DNA of 64,000 bases, taken from contig NZ_VTRU01000001.1 of NCBI RefSeq assembly GCF_008274625.1, positions 1,612,001-1,676,000 on the forward strand. The letters are read 5' to 3'. The notes under the pieces were generated by a model, which saw nothing but the letters and a program-made list of their open reading frames with translations, was not told the DNA's origin and did no database searches. Shown in pieces: positions 9,532-17,977 of this stretch. Positions within the stretch are counted from its first letter, which is position 1, and each line of letters begins with the position of its first letter. The translations under genes and the position numbers were made by a program. Source of the DNA: Chryseobacterium panacisoli (GTDB lineage: Bacteria > Bacteroidota > Bacteroidia > Flavobacteriales > Weeksellaceae).

Positions 9532-12300
9532 ATGAAGAAAACTCTGCTGCTATTGACTTTGATGTTCACAGTCATTATTCTGCACGCCCAAAAATTACAC
9601 ATCGATGGAAAAATATCCGATTCTGAAAAGAAAGCAATAGAAAATGCCACTGTTTATCTTTTGAAAGAAAAAGATTCATCTATTGTCAATTACACAGCAA
9701 CCAATAAGGAAGGTAAATTTTCTCTGAAGATTGATGATATAAAAGAACCTTCCCTCCTTAAAATTGATGCCGATAAATGGTCTTCTTATTCGAAAAAATT
9801 TGAGAAAATAGATCAGTCCTTATCCTTAGGAGATATTCAGCTTGAAAAACCAAGTATTGTCAACAATATTGATGAGGTAAAAATCACGGCATCACCGGTA
9901 AAGATTAAAAAAGATACTATTGAATTCAGTGCAGCAGCGATTAAAGTACGGCCTGACAGTAAAATAGAGGAACTTCTGAAGCAGATTCCCGGCGTAGAGA
10001 TCAGCAATGATGGTAAAATTACGGTCAATGGGAAAGAAGTAGATCAGATCATGATTAACGGAAAGCCTTTCTTCGATAAAGATGGCAAAATTGCTCTTCA
10101 GAACTTGCCCGCAGATATCATCAAAAATATTCAGTTTACAACAACCAAGACAAAGGAAGAAGAATTGAGTGGGCAAGCCGCCAAATCTCAGAACACTACT
10201 ATCAACTTTAATATTGATGAAAAGAAGAATAAAGGATTATTGACAAGGCTTACGGTCGGATACGGATCAGACAAGCGGTATGAGGCAAGCGGACTGGCCA
10301 GTTATTTCAAAGGTGACACAAAAGTAAGTATTCTTGCTTCTTCCAATAATATCAATTCACAGGGATTTTCCAGGGATGAGGTTTTTGACAGTATGGGGAA
10401 TGGCCGGAATGCCTGGATGATGCAGGGAGGATCCGTCTCAACGGTAGGAAATGTAACGTATTATAACCAGGGAGGTGGTACAAGAGGAATTCAACGGTCT
10501 ACAACCATAGGATTGAATTACAGTGATAAGATGGGGAAAAATGCTGATCTGGATTCTTTCAGTCTGATGCATTCAGATTCTAATACGGAGACAAAATCCA
10601 AGGTTTCAAGATCTACTCTTCTACCCAATTATACACTTCAGACCAATTCTGAAAGCAACGGAGAAAATGAATCTAAGCAGTACAGTTTTGATACTTCTGT
10701 CAAAATCAAACTGGATTCTATGACAAGTGTTTATCTTTCCCCAAGATTTACTAAAAACAGCAGTTTTAATTTCAATAATTCACAATCATCTACTTTGAAG
10801 AATGGCAGCCTTCTGAATGAAAGCAACTCGTATTCAAGTAATGATTCGGAAAGCAATTCATTTAATCCTTATATCTATTTTTCCAGAAAATTCAAGAAAA
10901 AAGGACGTGTACTTTCAGCCAATATGAACAGTTCTATTTCTGAATCTAAAAGGGATAATCTAAGCCAGTCCCAGAATATATTTTATGATGAAAACGGGAT
11001 CACAAAAGATAATCGTGATCAATTAGCCAAAAACAAAAATCAGAACAGCTCTTTTAATTTCAGTGCAGGGTATTCAGAACCCGTTTCCGATTCGTCCAGT
11101 GTAAATTTTAAAATAAAATATGAAACGAGATCAGCAAGGGATTTAAGGAATGTGAACGATTTTGATAATGCAACCGGAGAGTACACTAAATTCAATCTGC
11201 TTTTATCAAATAATATGAAGCAGAGAATCAATCAGATCTCTCCTGAATTGAGTTATCAGATCAATAAAAATAAACTCAACTTCTGGGCTTCGGTGAATCT
11301 TGACATTTCAGATATGAAAGTAAACTCTATCTACAACGGACAGCAATATGACCTGCAGAAAAATTTCGTGTTGCCTGAATATAATCTCAACCTTTACTAT
11401 CAGCTTGGAGAAGGTAAAATCTTAAGTATCTATAATTACTCTAACTTCAACATTCCGACTGCAGAACAGCTGACTCCTTATAAAGATGAATCCAATCCTT
11501 TGATTACCTACCAAGGAAACCCCAATTTAAAAAATACCTGGATCAACAATCTTTATCTGTATTTCAATAATTATAATAAAGTAAAAAACCTCAGTTACTA
11601 TTTCAATATTGGTTTTACTTACAGAAATAACGACATCATTAATTTTTCCACCTATGATAATGCAGGAAAACAAGTGGTGACTTATAACAACGTAAGCGGA
11701 AATAAAAGCATTAACGCCGGCGGAGGCTTCAGTAAAAACCTGAAATGGAAAAATAACAAACTGACCATTAACCCAACATTCAACATGAATTATGCTTACA
11801 ATAATGGTTTTGTTGACGGACAATCTTTCACCAGCAGCTCATACAATCTTAATCCTGGTCTTAATCTTGTCTATGAAATCAAAGATAAAATGACGATCAA
11901 ACCTTCTTACAGACTTGGATATAGCTTTTCAAATTATACCAATTATAATTTAAACAGTGTCAATACAGCCAACCAGTCATTAAAACTTGAACTCACCAAT
12001 TACCTATTGAAAGGCAATTTCGTATTTGGAAATGATTTTGAATATAATACCAACTCGAATATTGCTCCTGGCTTTAAAAAGGATTTCTACTTCTGGAATA
12101 CCAGTTTGGGCTATTCATTCTACAAAAAACAGTTCACGGCAAAAGTGAAGATCTATGATGTATTAAATCAAAATCAAAGTGTGAGAAGAACCATCACAGA
12201 TTCTTATTTTGAAGACCGTGAAGATCTGATTTTGAAACGATATATCATGTTCTCTATCAGCATGAAGCTGAATAAGTTTGCCGGTAAAAAAATGCAATAA
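9532..12300 (+). CDS. Large outer-membrane beta-barrel protein (TonB-receptor-like)
   Basis: A 922-residue outer-membrane protein. A signal peptide (MKKTLLLLTLMFTVIILHAQ) leads to a carboxypeptidase-regulatory-like beta-sandwich (about 20-105), then a plug-like segment (KIEELLKQIPGVEISNDG, VNGKEVDQIMINGKPFF), then a long Asn/Ser/Tyr-rich beta-barrel ending in FSISMKLNKFAGKKMQ. It belongs to the 'outer membrane beta-barrel family' related to SusC/TonB receptors; the ligand is unknown. The frame is open upstream to a TTG at 9490, but that lies inside the terminator hairpin at 9477-9500, so ATG 9532 with its signal peptide is the better start. No SusD partner is present. Confidence 0.85.
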   Translation: MKKTLLLLTLMFTVIILHAQKLHIDGKISDSEKKAIENATVYLLKEKDSSIVNYTATNKEGKFSLKIDDIKEPSLLKIDADKWSSYSKKFEKIDQSLSLGDIQLEKPSIVNNIDEVKITASPVKIKKDTIEFSAAAIKVRPDSKIEELLKQIPGVEISNDGKITVNGKEVDQIMINGKPFFDKDGKIALQNLPADIIKNIQFTTTKTKEEELSGQAAKSQNTTINFNIDEKKNKGLLTRLTVGYGSDKRYEASGLASYFKGDTKVSILASSNNINSQGFSRDEVFDSMGNGRNAWMMQGGSVSTVGNVTYYNQGGGTRGIQRSTTIGLNYSDKMGKNADLDSFSLMHSDSNTETKSKVSRSTLLPNYTLQTNSESNGENESKQYSFDTSVKIKLDSMTSVYLSPRFTKNSSFNFNNSQSSTLKNGSLLNESNSYSSNDSESNSFNPYIYFSRKFKKKGRVLSANMNSSISESKRDNLSQSQNIFYDENGITKDNRDQLAKNKNQNSSFNFSAGYSEPVSDSSSVNFKIKYETRSARDLRNVNDFDNATGEYTKFNLLLSNNMKQRINQISPELSYQINKNKLNFWASVNLDISDMKVNSIYNGQQYDLQKNFVLPEYNLNLYYQLGEGKILSIYNYSNFNIPTAEQLTPYKDESNPLITYQGNPNLKNTWINNLYLYFNNYNKVKNLSYYFNIGFTYRNNDIINFSTYDNAGKQVVTYNNVSGNKSINAGGGFSKNLKWKNNKLTINPTFNMNYAYNNGFVDGQSFTSSSYNLNPGLNLVYEIKDKMTIKPSYRLGYSFSNYTNYNLNSVNTANQSLKLELTNYLLKGNFVFGNDFEYNTNSNIAPGFKKDFYFWNTSLGYSFYKKQFTAKVKIYDVLNQNQSVRRTITDSYFEDREDLILKRYIMFSISMKLNKFAGKKMQ

Positions 12301-12334
12301 CACAACACCATACTTTTATATATATATTTTTGAT

Positions 12335-12360
12335 AATGGCCGGATCTTTCCGGCTATTTT
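12335..12360 (+). terminator. Rho-independent terminator
   Basis: AATGGCCGG and CCGGCTATT pair (one G-T) around a 6-nt loop, followed by TTTT. It is placed 35 bp after the beta-barrel gene stop. Confidence 0.7.
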
Positions 12361-12426
12361 TATGAATACACACAAGATTGATCAATAACCGTGTTTTTAT
12401 TTTTAAATTAGCAGCAAATTTTTTTT

Positions 12427-14286
12427 ATGAAAATCCATATTTCAGTATTATGTATTCTTTTTTTCATTCTTGGAAAAGCTCAGAAGACGGAACAGAAAGA
12501 TACTTTCGTTAAAGACAATTTCACCAAGAAAGAATTTTATATTCCGATGCGTGATGGAGTGAAACTTTTCACAGCCGTATATATCCCGAAAGATATATCA
12601 AACAAGAACAAATATCCGTTTCTGATACAGAGAACCTGCTACAGCATTGCACCATACGGAGAGAGTGAATATAAAACAAAGGTAGGTCCCAACACTTACC
12701 TTATGAAAGACAAGTATATCTTTGTATACCAAGATGTGCGCGGAAGGTATATGAGTGAAGGTACTTTTACCAATATGACTCCACAAGTAGAGCGTAAAAC
12801 CAAAAAAGATGTAGATGAAAGTACGGATACTTATGATACCATCGAATGGCTTTTGAAAAACATCAAGGACAACAATGGTAAAGCTGGTCAGTTTGGAACA
12901 TCGTATCCTGGATTTTATACTGCTGTAGGAACATTATCACAGCACCCTGCGCTGGTAGCTTCTTCGCCGCAGGCTCCTATCTCAGATTTCTGGAATGACG
13001 ATTTCCTTCACAACGGAAGATTTATGCTTGGCTATTTCAGAACATTTCCTGTTTTTGGAGTTCAGAAAACACAACCTGAAAAACAGGCATGGTATATGGA
13101 TTCTTTCATCAAGCAGACTTCCGAAGACGGATTAAAATTCTACAGAGACATGGGCACCCTGAAAGAGGGCTATGAGAAATATTATAAGAATAATTTCTTC
13201 ATGACAGAAATTATGAATCATACCAACTATGACGAGTTTTGGCAAAAAAGAGGGCTTCTTCCTCACCTGAAGAATATCAATCATGCTGTAATGACAGTTG
13301 GCGGATGGTTTGATGCAGAAGATCTTTCCGGCCCTTTAAATATTTATAAAACCATTGAAAAAACAAGTCCTAAAGCTAAAAATACAATTGTAATGGGACC
13401 TTTCTCACATGGCGGCTGGTCTCAGGAGCAGGGAAAACACTTCCACAGCGAAACCTATTTCGGTGACAGCATTGCTACTTATTACCAGAAAAATATTGAA
13501 ACAAAATTCTTCAACCACTACCTGAAAGGTAACACAAAAGAAGATGCCGGACTTCCTGAAGCGCTGATGTATGATACCGGAGCTAAAGAATGGAAAGAAT
13601 TTGCTTCTTATCCACCTAAAAATGCTCAAAAAGTTAATTTCTATTTAGCTGACAACACCTTGAAAAAAACTTCCGGACAAGGATATTCTGAATATTACAG
13701 TGATCCTAATAATCCTGTTGTAAGCTCAGATCACCTGAAAGATTTCAATGGCTTCACTCCTAAAAACTATATGTCTGAAGATCAAAGATTTGCAGTAGGA
13801 AGACCTGATGTATTAACGTTCACAACAGATATTCTGACTGAAGATATGACTTTCGCCGGAGAAATTATGGCCAAACTGAATATTGCCTCTTCTTCTACAG
13901 ATGCTGATTTTGCAGTAAAGCTTATTGATGTATATCCTGAAGATTTTAAACCTGCAGAAAAAAAGGAAGGCGTCATCTATGGTAATTATCACCAGATGGT
14001 AAGAAGTGAAATTATGCCTGCAAGATTCAGAAATACCCGAGAAAAGGGAGAAGCTTTGGTTCCTAATCAGAAAACAGCTGTTAATTTCAAACTACAGGAT
14101 GTGGTTCACACCTTCAAAAAGGGACATAAAATCCAGATTCAGATCAGCAGTACATGGTTCCCACTTTTCGCAGTCAATCCGCAAAAGTTTATGGATAATC
14201 CGAATTTTGCAACCAAAGAGGATTATACAAAGGCGTTGATCAAAGTATATGATGACAGCTCTATTGAGGCTGAAGTTTTAAAATAA
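12427..14286 (+). CDS. Secreted CocE/NonD family alpha/beta hydrolase (X-Pro peptidase/ester hydrolase type)
   Basis: A 619-residue exported hydrolase. The signal peptide is MKIHISVLCILFFILGKAQ. The nucleophile motif GTSYPG places Ser at about residue 159; GGWFDAED gives a likely Asp near 296 and GPFSHGGW a likely His near 328, matching the triad order of the peptidase S15 / alpha-amino acid ester hydrolase group. The C-terminal part (from about 455) is the jelly-roll 'X-Pro dipeptidyl-peptidase C-terminal' domain (FAGEIMAKLNIASSSTDADFAVKLIDVYPE). It probably releases or transfers amino-acid esters or dipeptides in the periplasm; glutaryl-7-ACA acylase is an alternative name for the same family. 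Confidence 0.9.
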   Translation: MKIHISVLCILFFILGKAQKTEQKDTFVKDNFTKKEFYIPMRDGVKLFTAVYIPKDISNKNKYPFLIQRTCYSIAPYGESEYKTKVGPNTYLMKDKYIFVYQDVRGRYMSEGTFTNMTPQVERKTKKDVDESTDTYDTIEWLLKNIKDNNGKAGQFGTSYPGFYTAVGTLSQHPALVASSPQAPISDFWNDDFLHNGRFMLGYFRTFPVFGVQKTQPEKQAWYMDSFIKQTSEDGLKFYRDMGTLKEGYEKYYKNNFFMTEIMNHTNYDEFWQKRGLLPHLKNINHAVMTVGGWFDAEDLSGPLNIYKTIEKTSPKAKNTIVMGPFSHGGWSQEQGKHFHSETYFGDSIATYYQKNIETKFFNHYLKGNTKEDAGLPEALMYDTGAKEWKEFASYPPKNAQKVNFYLADNTLKKTSGQGYSEYYSDPNNPVVSSDHLKDFNGFTPKNYMSEDQRFAVGRPDVLTFTTDILTEDMTFAGEIMAKLNIASSSTDADFAVKLIDVYPEDFKPAEKKEGVIYGNYHQMVRSEIMPARFRNTREKGEALVPNQKTAVNFKLQDVVHTFKKGHKIQIQISSTWFPLFAVNPQKFMDNPNFATKEDYTKALIKVYDDSSIEAEVLK

Positions 14287-14291
14287 ATTGA

Positions 14292-14318
14292 AAAAGCTGT
14301 TCAAACGAACAGCTTTTT
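14292..14318. terminator. Rho-independent terminator of the hydrolase gene
   Basis: AAAAGCTGTTC and GAACAGCTTTT pair around a 4-5 nt loop, followed by TTTTATTTTT. Confidence 0.85.
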
Positions 14319-14348
14319 TATTTTTGAGAACTTGACATTTATTTTTAG

Positions 14349-14414
14349 GTTTTGGCTAAAGCCGGATGAAGATGTTCTTTCTGTTCAAGTTGGCTGAAGC
14401 CCACTCCTATTGAT
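14349..14414 (+). repeat. Double-hairpin intergenic repeat, copy 1
   Basis: Begins GTTTTGGCTAAAGCC and ends with a GGCTGAAGCCC hairpin followed by TCCTATTGAT. It lies in the gap between the convergent hydrolase and alkB genes. Related copies are at 15166-15232, 17906-17970 and 20388-20452. Confidence 0.8.
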
Positions 14415-14432
14415 ACAAGTCAATGCAATAAT

Positions 14433-15044
14433 TTATTCTTCAATTGTTCTGAAGGTCAGGTTAACTCTGGGAGTTTTCACTTTTGTTGTGGGGGGAAGCC
14501 TGTGGAGCCAATTATCCTGAGTAGTTCCTTTCATAATGAGCAGACTTCCGTTTTCCAGGAATATTTCTGCCTTTTCTTTGGTCTTTTTATGCTTAAACAA
14601 AAATTTCCTTTCTGCTCCAAAAGTCAGAGAAGCAATGGCACCATGTTTCTTCAGGTCTGTTTCTCCATCGCTGTGATAAGCCATTCCCTCGCTTCCGTCA
14701 TGATATAAATTGAGCAGGCAAGAATTGTAGATTTCTCCTGAAACTTCCTCACATTTTTTCTTCAGTTCCAATAATTCCGGAGTCCAGAATTTTGCATATT
14801 TTGTCCGTTTAGAATAGGTATATTCAAAAGCTTTTTCTCCAAACCAAGCCACCTTTCTTTTAGTCAGAATCAATTTACCGAAGATGACTGCCTCATCGTT
14901 TTCCCATGGAATCTGATTGAGGAGATAATCATAATAAAAATCCGATTGTTCTTTTGAGAAAACTTTTCCGTAATAATGGACGGTTCCGTCATGTGGAACT
15001 ATGTTTAAGGGATAATCTGATATTTCTTCAAAGAGGCTCATCAT
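14433..15044 (-). CDS. alkB: AlkB-like alkylated-DNA repair dioxygenase
   Basis: A 203-residue Fe(II)/2-oxoglutarate oxygenase. It shows the AlkB layout: the iron ligands in MAYHSDGETD, the second His in DNWLHRLPP, and the 2-oxoglutarate-binding RVNLTFR at the end. It removes methyl groups oxidatively from 1-methyladenine and 3-methylcytosine in DNA, restoring the base. The next gene upstream is an Ada-like methyltransferase/regulator on the same strand, a natural repair partner, but about 200 bp and a repeat separate them, so they may not share one transcript. The ATG start at 15044 is followed by a second Met. Confidence 0.88.
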   Translation of the reverse strand: MMSLFEEISDYPLNIVPHDGTVHYYGKVFSKEQSDFYYDYLLNQIPWENDEAVIFGKLILTKRKVAWFGEKAFEYTYSKRTKYAKFWTPELLELKKKCEEVSGEIYNSCLLNLYHDGSEGMAYHSDGETDLKKHGAIASLTFGAERKFLFKHKKTKEKAEIFLENGSLLIMKGTTQDNWLHRLPPTTKVKTPRVNLTFRTIEE

Positions 15045-15165
15045 AGTTTTTTTAATTTAAATGCTTTTGTTCTGTAAAAAGTGCAATGTAAAATGTATTT
15101 ATGATTTTTTATAGCTAAACACAAATGGCTCAAATATTTTCCACAAATGACACTATAGATTCTGT

Positions 15166-15232
15166 ATCAATAGGAACGGACTTTAGTCCGTTTAATCAGG
15201 AATATAAAATCCAATGGCTTTAGCCAAAAAAC
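15166..15232 (-). repeat. Double-hairpin intergenic repeat, copy 2 (inverted)
   Basis: On the minus strand it reads GTTTTTTGGCTAAAGCC..., then AACGGACTAAAGTCCGTT followed by CCTATTGAT. The second stem has GGAC/GTCC instead of GGGC/GCCC, a paired change. It lies between alkB and the ada-like gene. Confidence 0.8.
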
Positions 15233-15249
15233 TATCAATAGATACTATT

Positions 15250-16092
15250 TCAGGAATAAATCTGTGAGCCTTCCCAACCCACGATCAGTTGTTTTCTGTC
15301 ACTTCCCCAGCGGTAACCGCCAAGATGACCTGTAGACTGAATAACACGGTGACACGGAATAAGAAATGCAACAGGATTACTGCCAATAGCCGTTCCTACC
15401 GCTCTGGATGCTTTTGGGTTTCCTATTTTTTCAGCCAGGCTGCCATAAGTCGACAGTTTTCCCATTGGAATTGTCAACAGGCTTTCCCATACTTTCAGCT
15501 GAAAATCGGTTCCTTTTAAGTGTAGTTTTATAGTATTGAGTTTTGTCCAGTCTTTATCAAATATGGACAATGCGTTCTTTTGAAGAATATCTTGCTGTTC
15601 TGTAAAAGAAGCATTGGGGAACTTTTGTTTCAGCTCCCCTAATGCTGTTTCTTTATCGTCTTCAAAAGCCATATAGCAGATTCCTTTTTCTGTAGAAGCT
15701 ACTAACAGATTCCCGAAAGGACTTTCGGAAAAACTGTAATGAATAGTAAGGCTTTTTCCTCCGTTTTTATATTCTGCCGGAGACATTCCTTCAATCTTTA
15801 CAAACAGATCATGAAGCCTGCTTGTGCTTGAAAAACCTGTCTCATATGCAGCATCAAACAAACTTGCTCTTTCTTCCTTTAATAAGTTCTTGGCATGTTC
15901 AAGACTGATGAACTGCAAAAACTTTTTCGGACTTGTTCCTGCCCAATCTGTAAAGATCTTCTGAAAATGAGCGGGACTTAAGTGAATATTCTCTGCCACT
16001 TCCTCCAAACTTGGCTGAAGCCTGAAATTGCTCTGGATATATTCTATCGCCTTAGCAATTCTGTTATAATCTATCTGACTTTGTGTGGACAT
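15250..16092 (-). CDS. Ada-like AraC regulator fused to O6-methylguanine-DNA methyltransferase
   Basis: A 280-residue two-domain protein. Residues about 7-105 are an AraC-type double helix-turn-helix (LEEVAENIHLSPAHFQKIFTDWAGTSPKKFL). Residues about 115-280 are a methylated-DNA-protein-cysteine methyltransferase with the acceptor motif IPCHRVIQ (Cys near 247) and the GTAIGSNPVAFL block before it. It removes the methyl group from O6-methylguanine in a suicide reaction and may switch on transcription. It lacks the N-terminal zinc/Cys domain that senses methylphosphotriesters in classical Ada, so how it would be activated is not obvious. Confidence 0.9.
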   Translation of the reverse strand: MSTQSQIDYNRIAKAIEYIQSNFRLQPSLEEVAENIHLSPAHFQKIFTDWAGTSPKKFLQFISLEHAKNLLKEERASLFDAAYETGFSSTSRLHDLFVKIEGMSPAEYKNGGKSLTIHYSFSESPFGNLLVASTEKGICYMAFEDDKETALGELKQKFPNASFTEQQDILQKNALSIFDKDWTKLNTIKLHLKGTDFQLKVWESLLTIPMGKLSTYGSLAEKIGNPKASRAVGTAIGSNPVAFLIPCHRVIQSTGHLGGYRWGSDRKQLIVGWEGSQIYS

Positions 16093-16161
16093 TGTATTAT
16101 TATTTTACCTCACAAATTTCCAAAGAATATACGGCAGAAAAAATCCGATTCTTGCGGAATA

Positions 16162-17019
16162 TTAGTTGTTGTTATAAATATCGTAATAAGCAAGCATTTT
16201 GTAATATAACTTCGCCGATAAGAATGCGGTTGGCTTAGCCATTGGAGAATCCATTAATTCTACAATATCAAATGCCACTACGTTACATTTTTCAAATACT
16301 TTTCTCAATAATTCTAATGTTGGGTACCATTGCAGTCCACCTGGTTCAGGGGTTCCTGTAGAAGGAGCAATGGAAGGGTCAAAAGCATCTAAATCAATAG
16401 TGATATAAACGTTTCCTGATACTTGTTCCAATACATCATTGATCCAGTTTTCGTTGTTCGCGATTTCGTGAGCAAAGAATACTCTTCCTTCAGGTAAATA
16501 TTCAACTTCTTCAACATCCATAGAACGGATTCCCACCTGTACTAAGTTATGCTTCTGATTGGCTTCAAAAACAGCACAAGCATGGTTAGAAGTAGAACCA
16601 TGGAACTCAGGACGTAAATCTGTATGAGCATCAAACTGAAGAACGGTAAGGTTTTCATATTTCTCTCCTACTGCACGGATAGAACCGATAGAAACAGAGT
16701 GCTCCCCGCCAAAAAGAGTAAATAACTTACCATCATTGTTCAAAAGTTCTTTTGTTTTCTGGTAAACAGCTTCGGTCATTGCTTCCGGACTGGAATTTTC
16801 AGAAACTTCTCCTGCCAGATACACTCCCTGAAGATATGGTTCTGTTTGGGTTTCAATATCATAAAGCTCCATGTTTTCAGAAGCATCTAAGAATAATTCA
16901 GGGCCTTTATCAGCTCCTTTTCCCCATGTTGAAGTTCCATCATAAGGAACAGTTACCAACATTACTTTCGAATTCTCTAGCGTTGCGTTTTCCTCGGGAA
17001 TTCCTGCGTATGTTTTCAT
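16162..17019 (-). CDS. speB: Agmatinase (agmatine ureohydrolase)
   Basis: A 285-residue ureohydrolase. The binuclear manganese ligands are seen in GGEHSVS, QFDAHTDL and TIDLDAFDPS, the standard arginase/agmatinase set. It hydrolyses agmatine to putrescine and urea. An arginine decarboxylase gene lies 1 kb away at 17978-19372, giving the complete arginine-agmatine-putrescine route; an unrelated HAD gene sits between them on the other strand. Other ureohydrolases such as formiminoglutamase are possible, but the neighbour favours agmatinase. Confidence 0.88.
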   Translation of the reverse strand: MKTYAGIPEENATLENSKVMLVTVPYDGTSTWGKGADKGPELFLDASENMELYDIETQTEPYLQGVYLAGEVSENSSPEAMTEAVYQKTKELLNNDGKLFTLFGGEHSVSIGSIRAVGEKYENLTVLQFDAHTDLRPEFHGSTSNHACAVFEANQKHNLVQVGIRSMDVEEVEYLPEGRVFFAHEIANNENWINDVLEQVSGNVYITIDLDAFDPSIAPSTGTPEPGGLQWYPTLELLRKVFEKCNVVAFDIVELMDSPMAKPTAFLSAKLYYKMLAYYDIYNNN

Positions 17020-17069
17020 ATATAATTATTAATTAAAAAATTAAATGATTGAAAAATTAAATGATTCCA

Positions 17070-17084
17070 CAAAGATACAAAATA
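17070..17084 (-). promoter_or_regulatory. Promoter core of the agmatinase gene
   Basis: On the minus strand TATTTTGTATCTTTG contains TATCTTTG (TAnnTTTG) about 50 nt upstream of the start codon. The identical 15-mer is the core of the rimO promoter at 52784-52798. Confidence 0.55.
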
Positions 17085-17181
17085 GTACCTGAGTTATAAA
17101 TAATGAACGGTTTGTTATGAATTTTTAACCTTCCTGTCTATTTTTAAATTTTTAAATCTTTCAATGTTTAAATTTTAAAGT

Positions 17182-17189
17182 TATTTTTG
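17182..17189 (+). promoter_or_regulatory. Promoter -7 box of the HAD gene
   Basis: TATTTTTG matches TAnnTTTG and ends 15 nt before ATG 17205. A TTG at 17187, the first possible start in this frame, lies inside the box, which argues against using it. Confidence 0.5.
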
Positions 17190-17204
17190 CACAAAACTTT
17201 TAAT

Positions 17205-17864
17205 ATGTCTTTAAAAGCTGTTCTTTTCGATATGGATGGAGTGATTGTAGATACAGAACCATTACATAGAAAAGCTTATTTCAAAACGTTTGATGAATTG
17301 GAAATTGCGGTTTCCGAAGAGTTATATACCTCTTTTACCGGAGCATCAACCAAAAGAGTCTCTGAAACACTGATCAATGAATTTAATTTAAATCAGACTT
17401 ATGAATCCATTGCTGGAATCAAAAGATCTCATTTCAAAGATTATTTTTATAATGATGATGAATTTGATTTAATTCCCGGGGTAAGAAAACTGATTGAACA
17501 TTACCATGAAAATGGAATAAAATTGATACTGGCTTCTTCAGCTACCATGGTAACGATTAATATGGTTTTTGAAAAATTCGGATTGGAAAAATATTTCAGC
17601 GGAAAGATCAGCGGTGCCGATTTAAAAGAATCAAAACCTCATCCTGAAGTTTTTTTACTGGCTGCAGAAATGGCAGGCGAACCTGTTGAAAACTGTATGG
17701 TGATTGAAGATTCCACCAACGGAATTCTTGCTGCTCACAGGGCTAAAATTTTCTGTGCGGCATACAGAAGTCCTCATTCTAAAAATCAGGATTATACATT
17801 GGCAGATACTGTAGTTACTGATTATGAGGAACTCGAACTTGATAAAATCTCAACGTATTTCTAA
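17205..17864 (+). CDS. HAD family phosphatase / beta-phosphoglucomutase-like
   Basis: A 219-residue haloacid-dehalogenase hydrolase. Motif I is FDMDGVIVDTEPLH with the nucleophile Asp near residue 9; motif II is LASSA; motif III/IV is ESKPHPEVF and VIEDSTNGILAA. The helical cap sits between motifs I and II, as in the phosphoglucomutase/phosphoglycolate subgroup. It probably acts on a sugar phosphate or similar small phosphate ester in the cytosol; the substrate is not predictable. ATG 17205 is preferred to an upstream TTG, which falls in the promoter. A terminator follows the stop codon directly. Confidence 0.88.
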   Translation: MSLKAVLFDMDGVIVDTEPLHRKAYFKTFDELEIAVSEELYTSFTGASTKRVSETLINEFNLNQTYESIAGIKRSHFKDYFYNDDEFDLIPGVRKLIEHYHENGIKLILASSATMVTINMVFEKFGLEKYFSGKISGADLKESKPHPEVFLLAAEMAGEPVENCMVIEDSTNGILAAHRAKIFCAAYRSPHSKNQDYTLADTVVTDYEELELDKISTYF

Positions 17865-17866
17865 AT

Positions 17867-17894
17867 AAAAAGCTCTCAGGATCTGAGAGCTTTT
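17867..17894. terminator. Rho-independent terminator of the HAD gene
   Basis: AAAAGCTCTCAG and CTGAGAGCTTTT form a 12-bp stem with a 3-4 nt loop and T-rich tail, starting 3 nt after the stop codon. Confidence 0.85.
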
Positions 17895-17905
17895 ATTTGT
17901 TATAA

Positions 17906-17970
17906 GTTTTGGCTAAAGCCAATTGCTTTTTCTATTGATTGTGAATGGGCTAAAGCCCATTCCTATTGAT
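17906..17970 (+). repeat. Double-hairpin intergenic repeat, copy 3
   Basis: The cleanest copy, 65 nt: GTTTTGGCTAAAGCC, then TCTATTGATT, then AATGGGCTAAAGCCCATT followed by CCTATTGAT. Both halves are a hairpin plus a CTATTGAT tail. It lies between convergent HAD and speA genes. Confidence 0.85.
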
Positions 17971-17977
17971 CATAAAA

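Noticed and set aside
17037..17070. Tandem AAATTAAATGATT repeat upstream of the agmatinase gene
   Set aside because: Two adjacent copies in an AT-rich leader could be chance or slippage; no further copies were seen.
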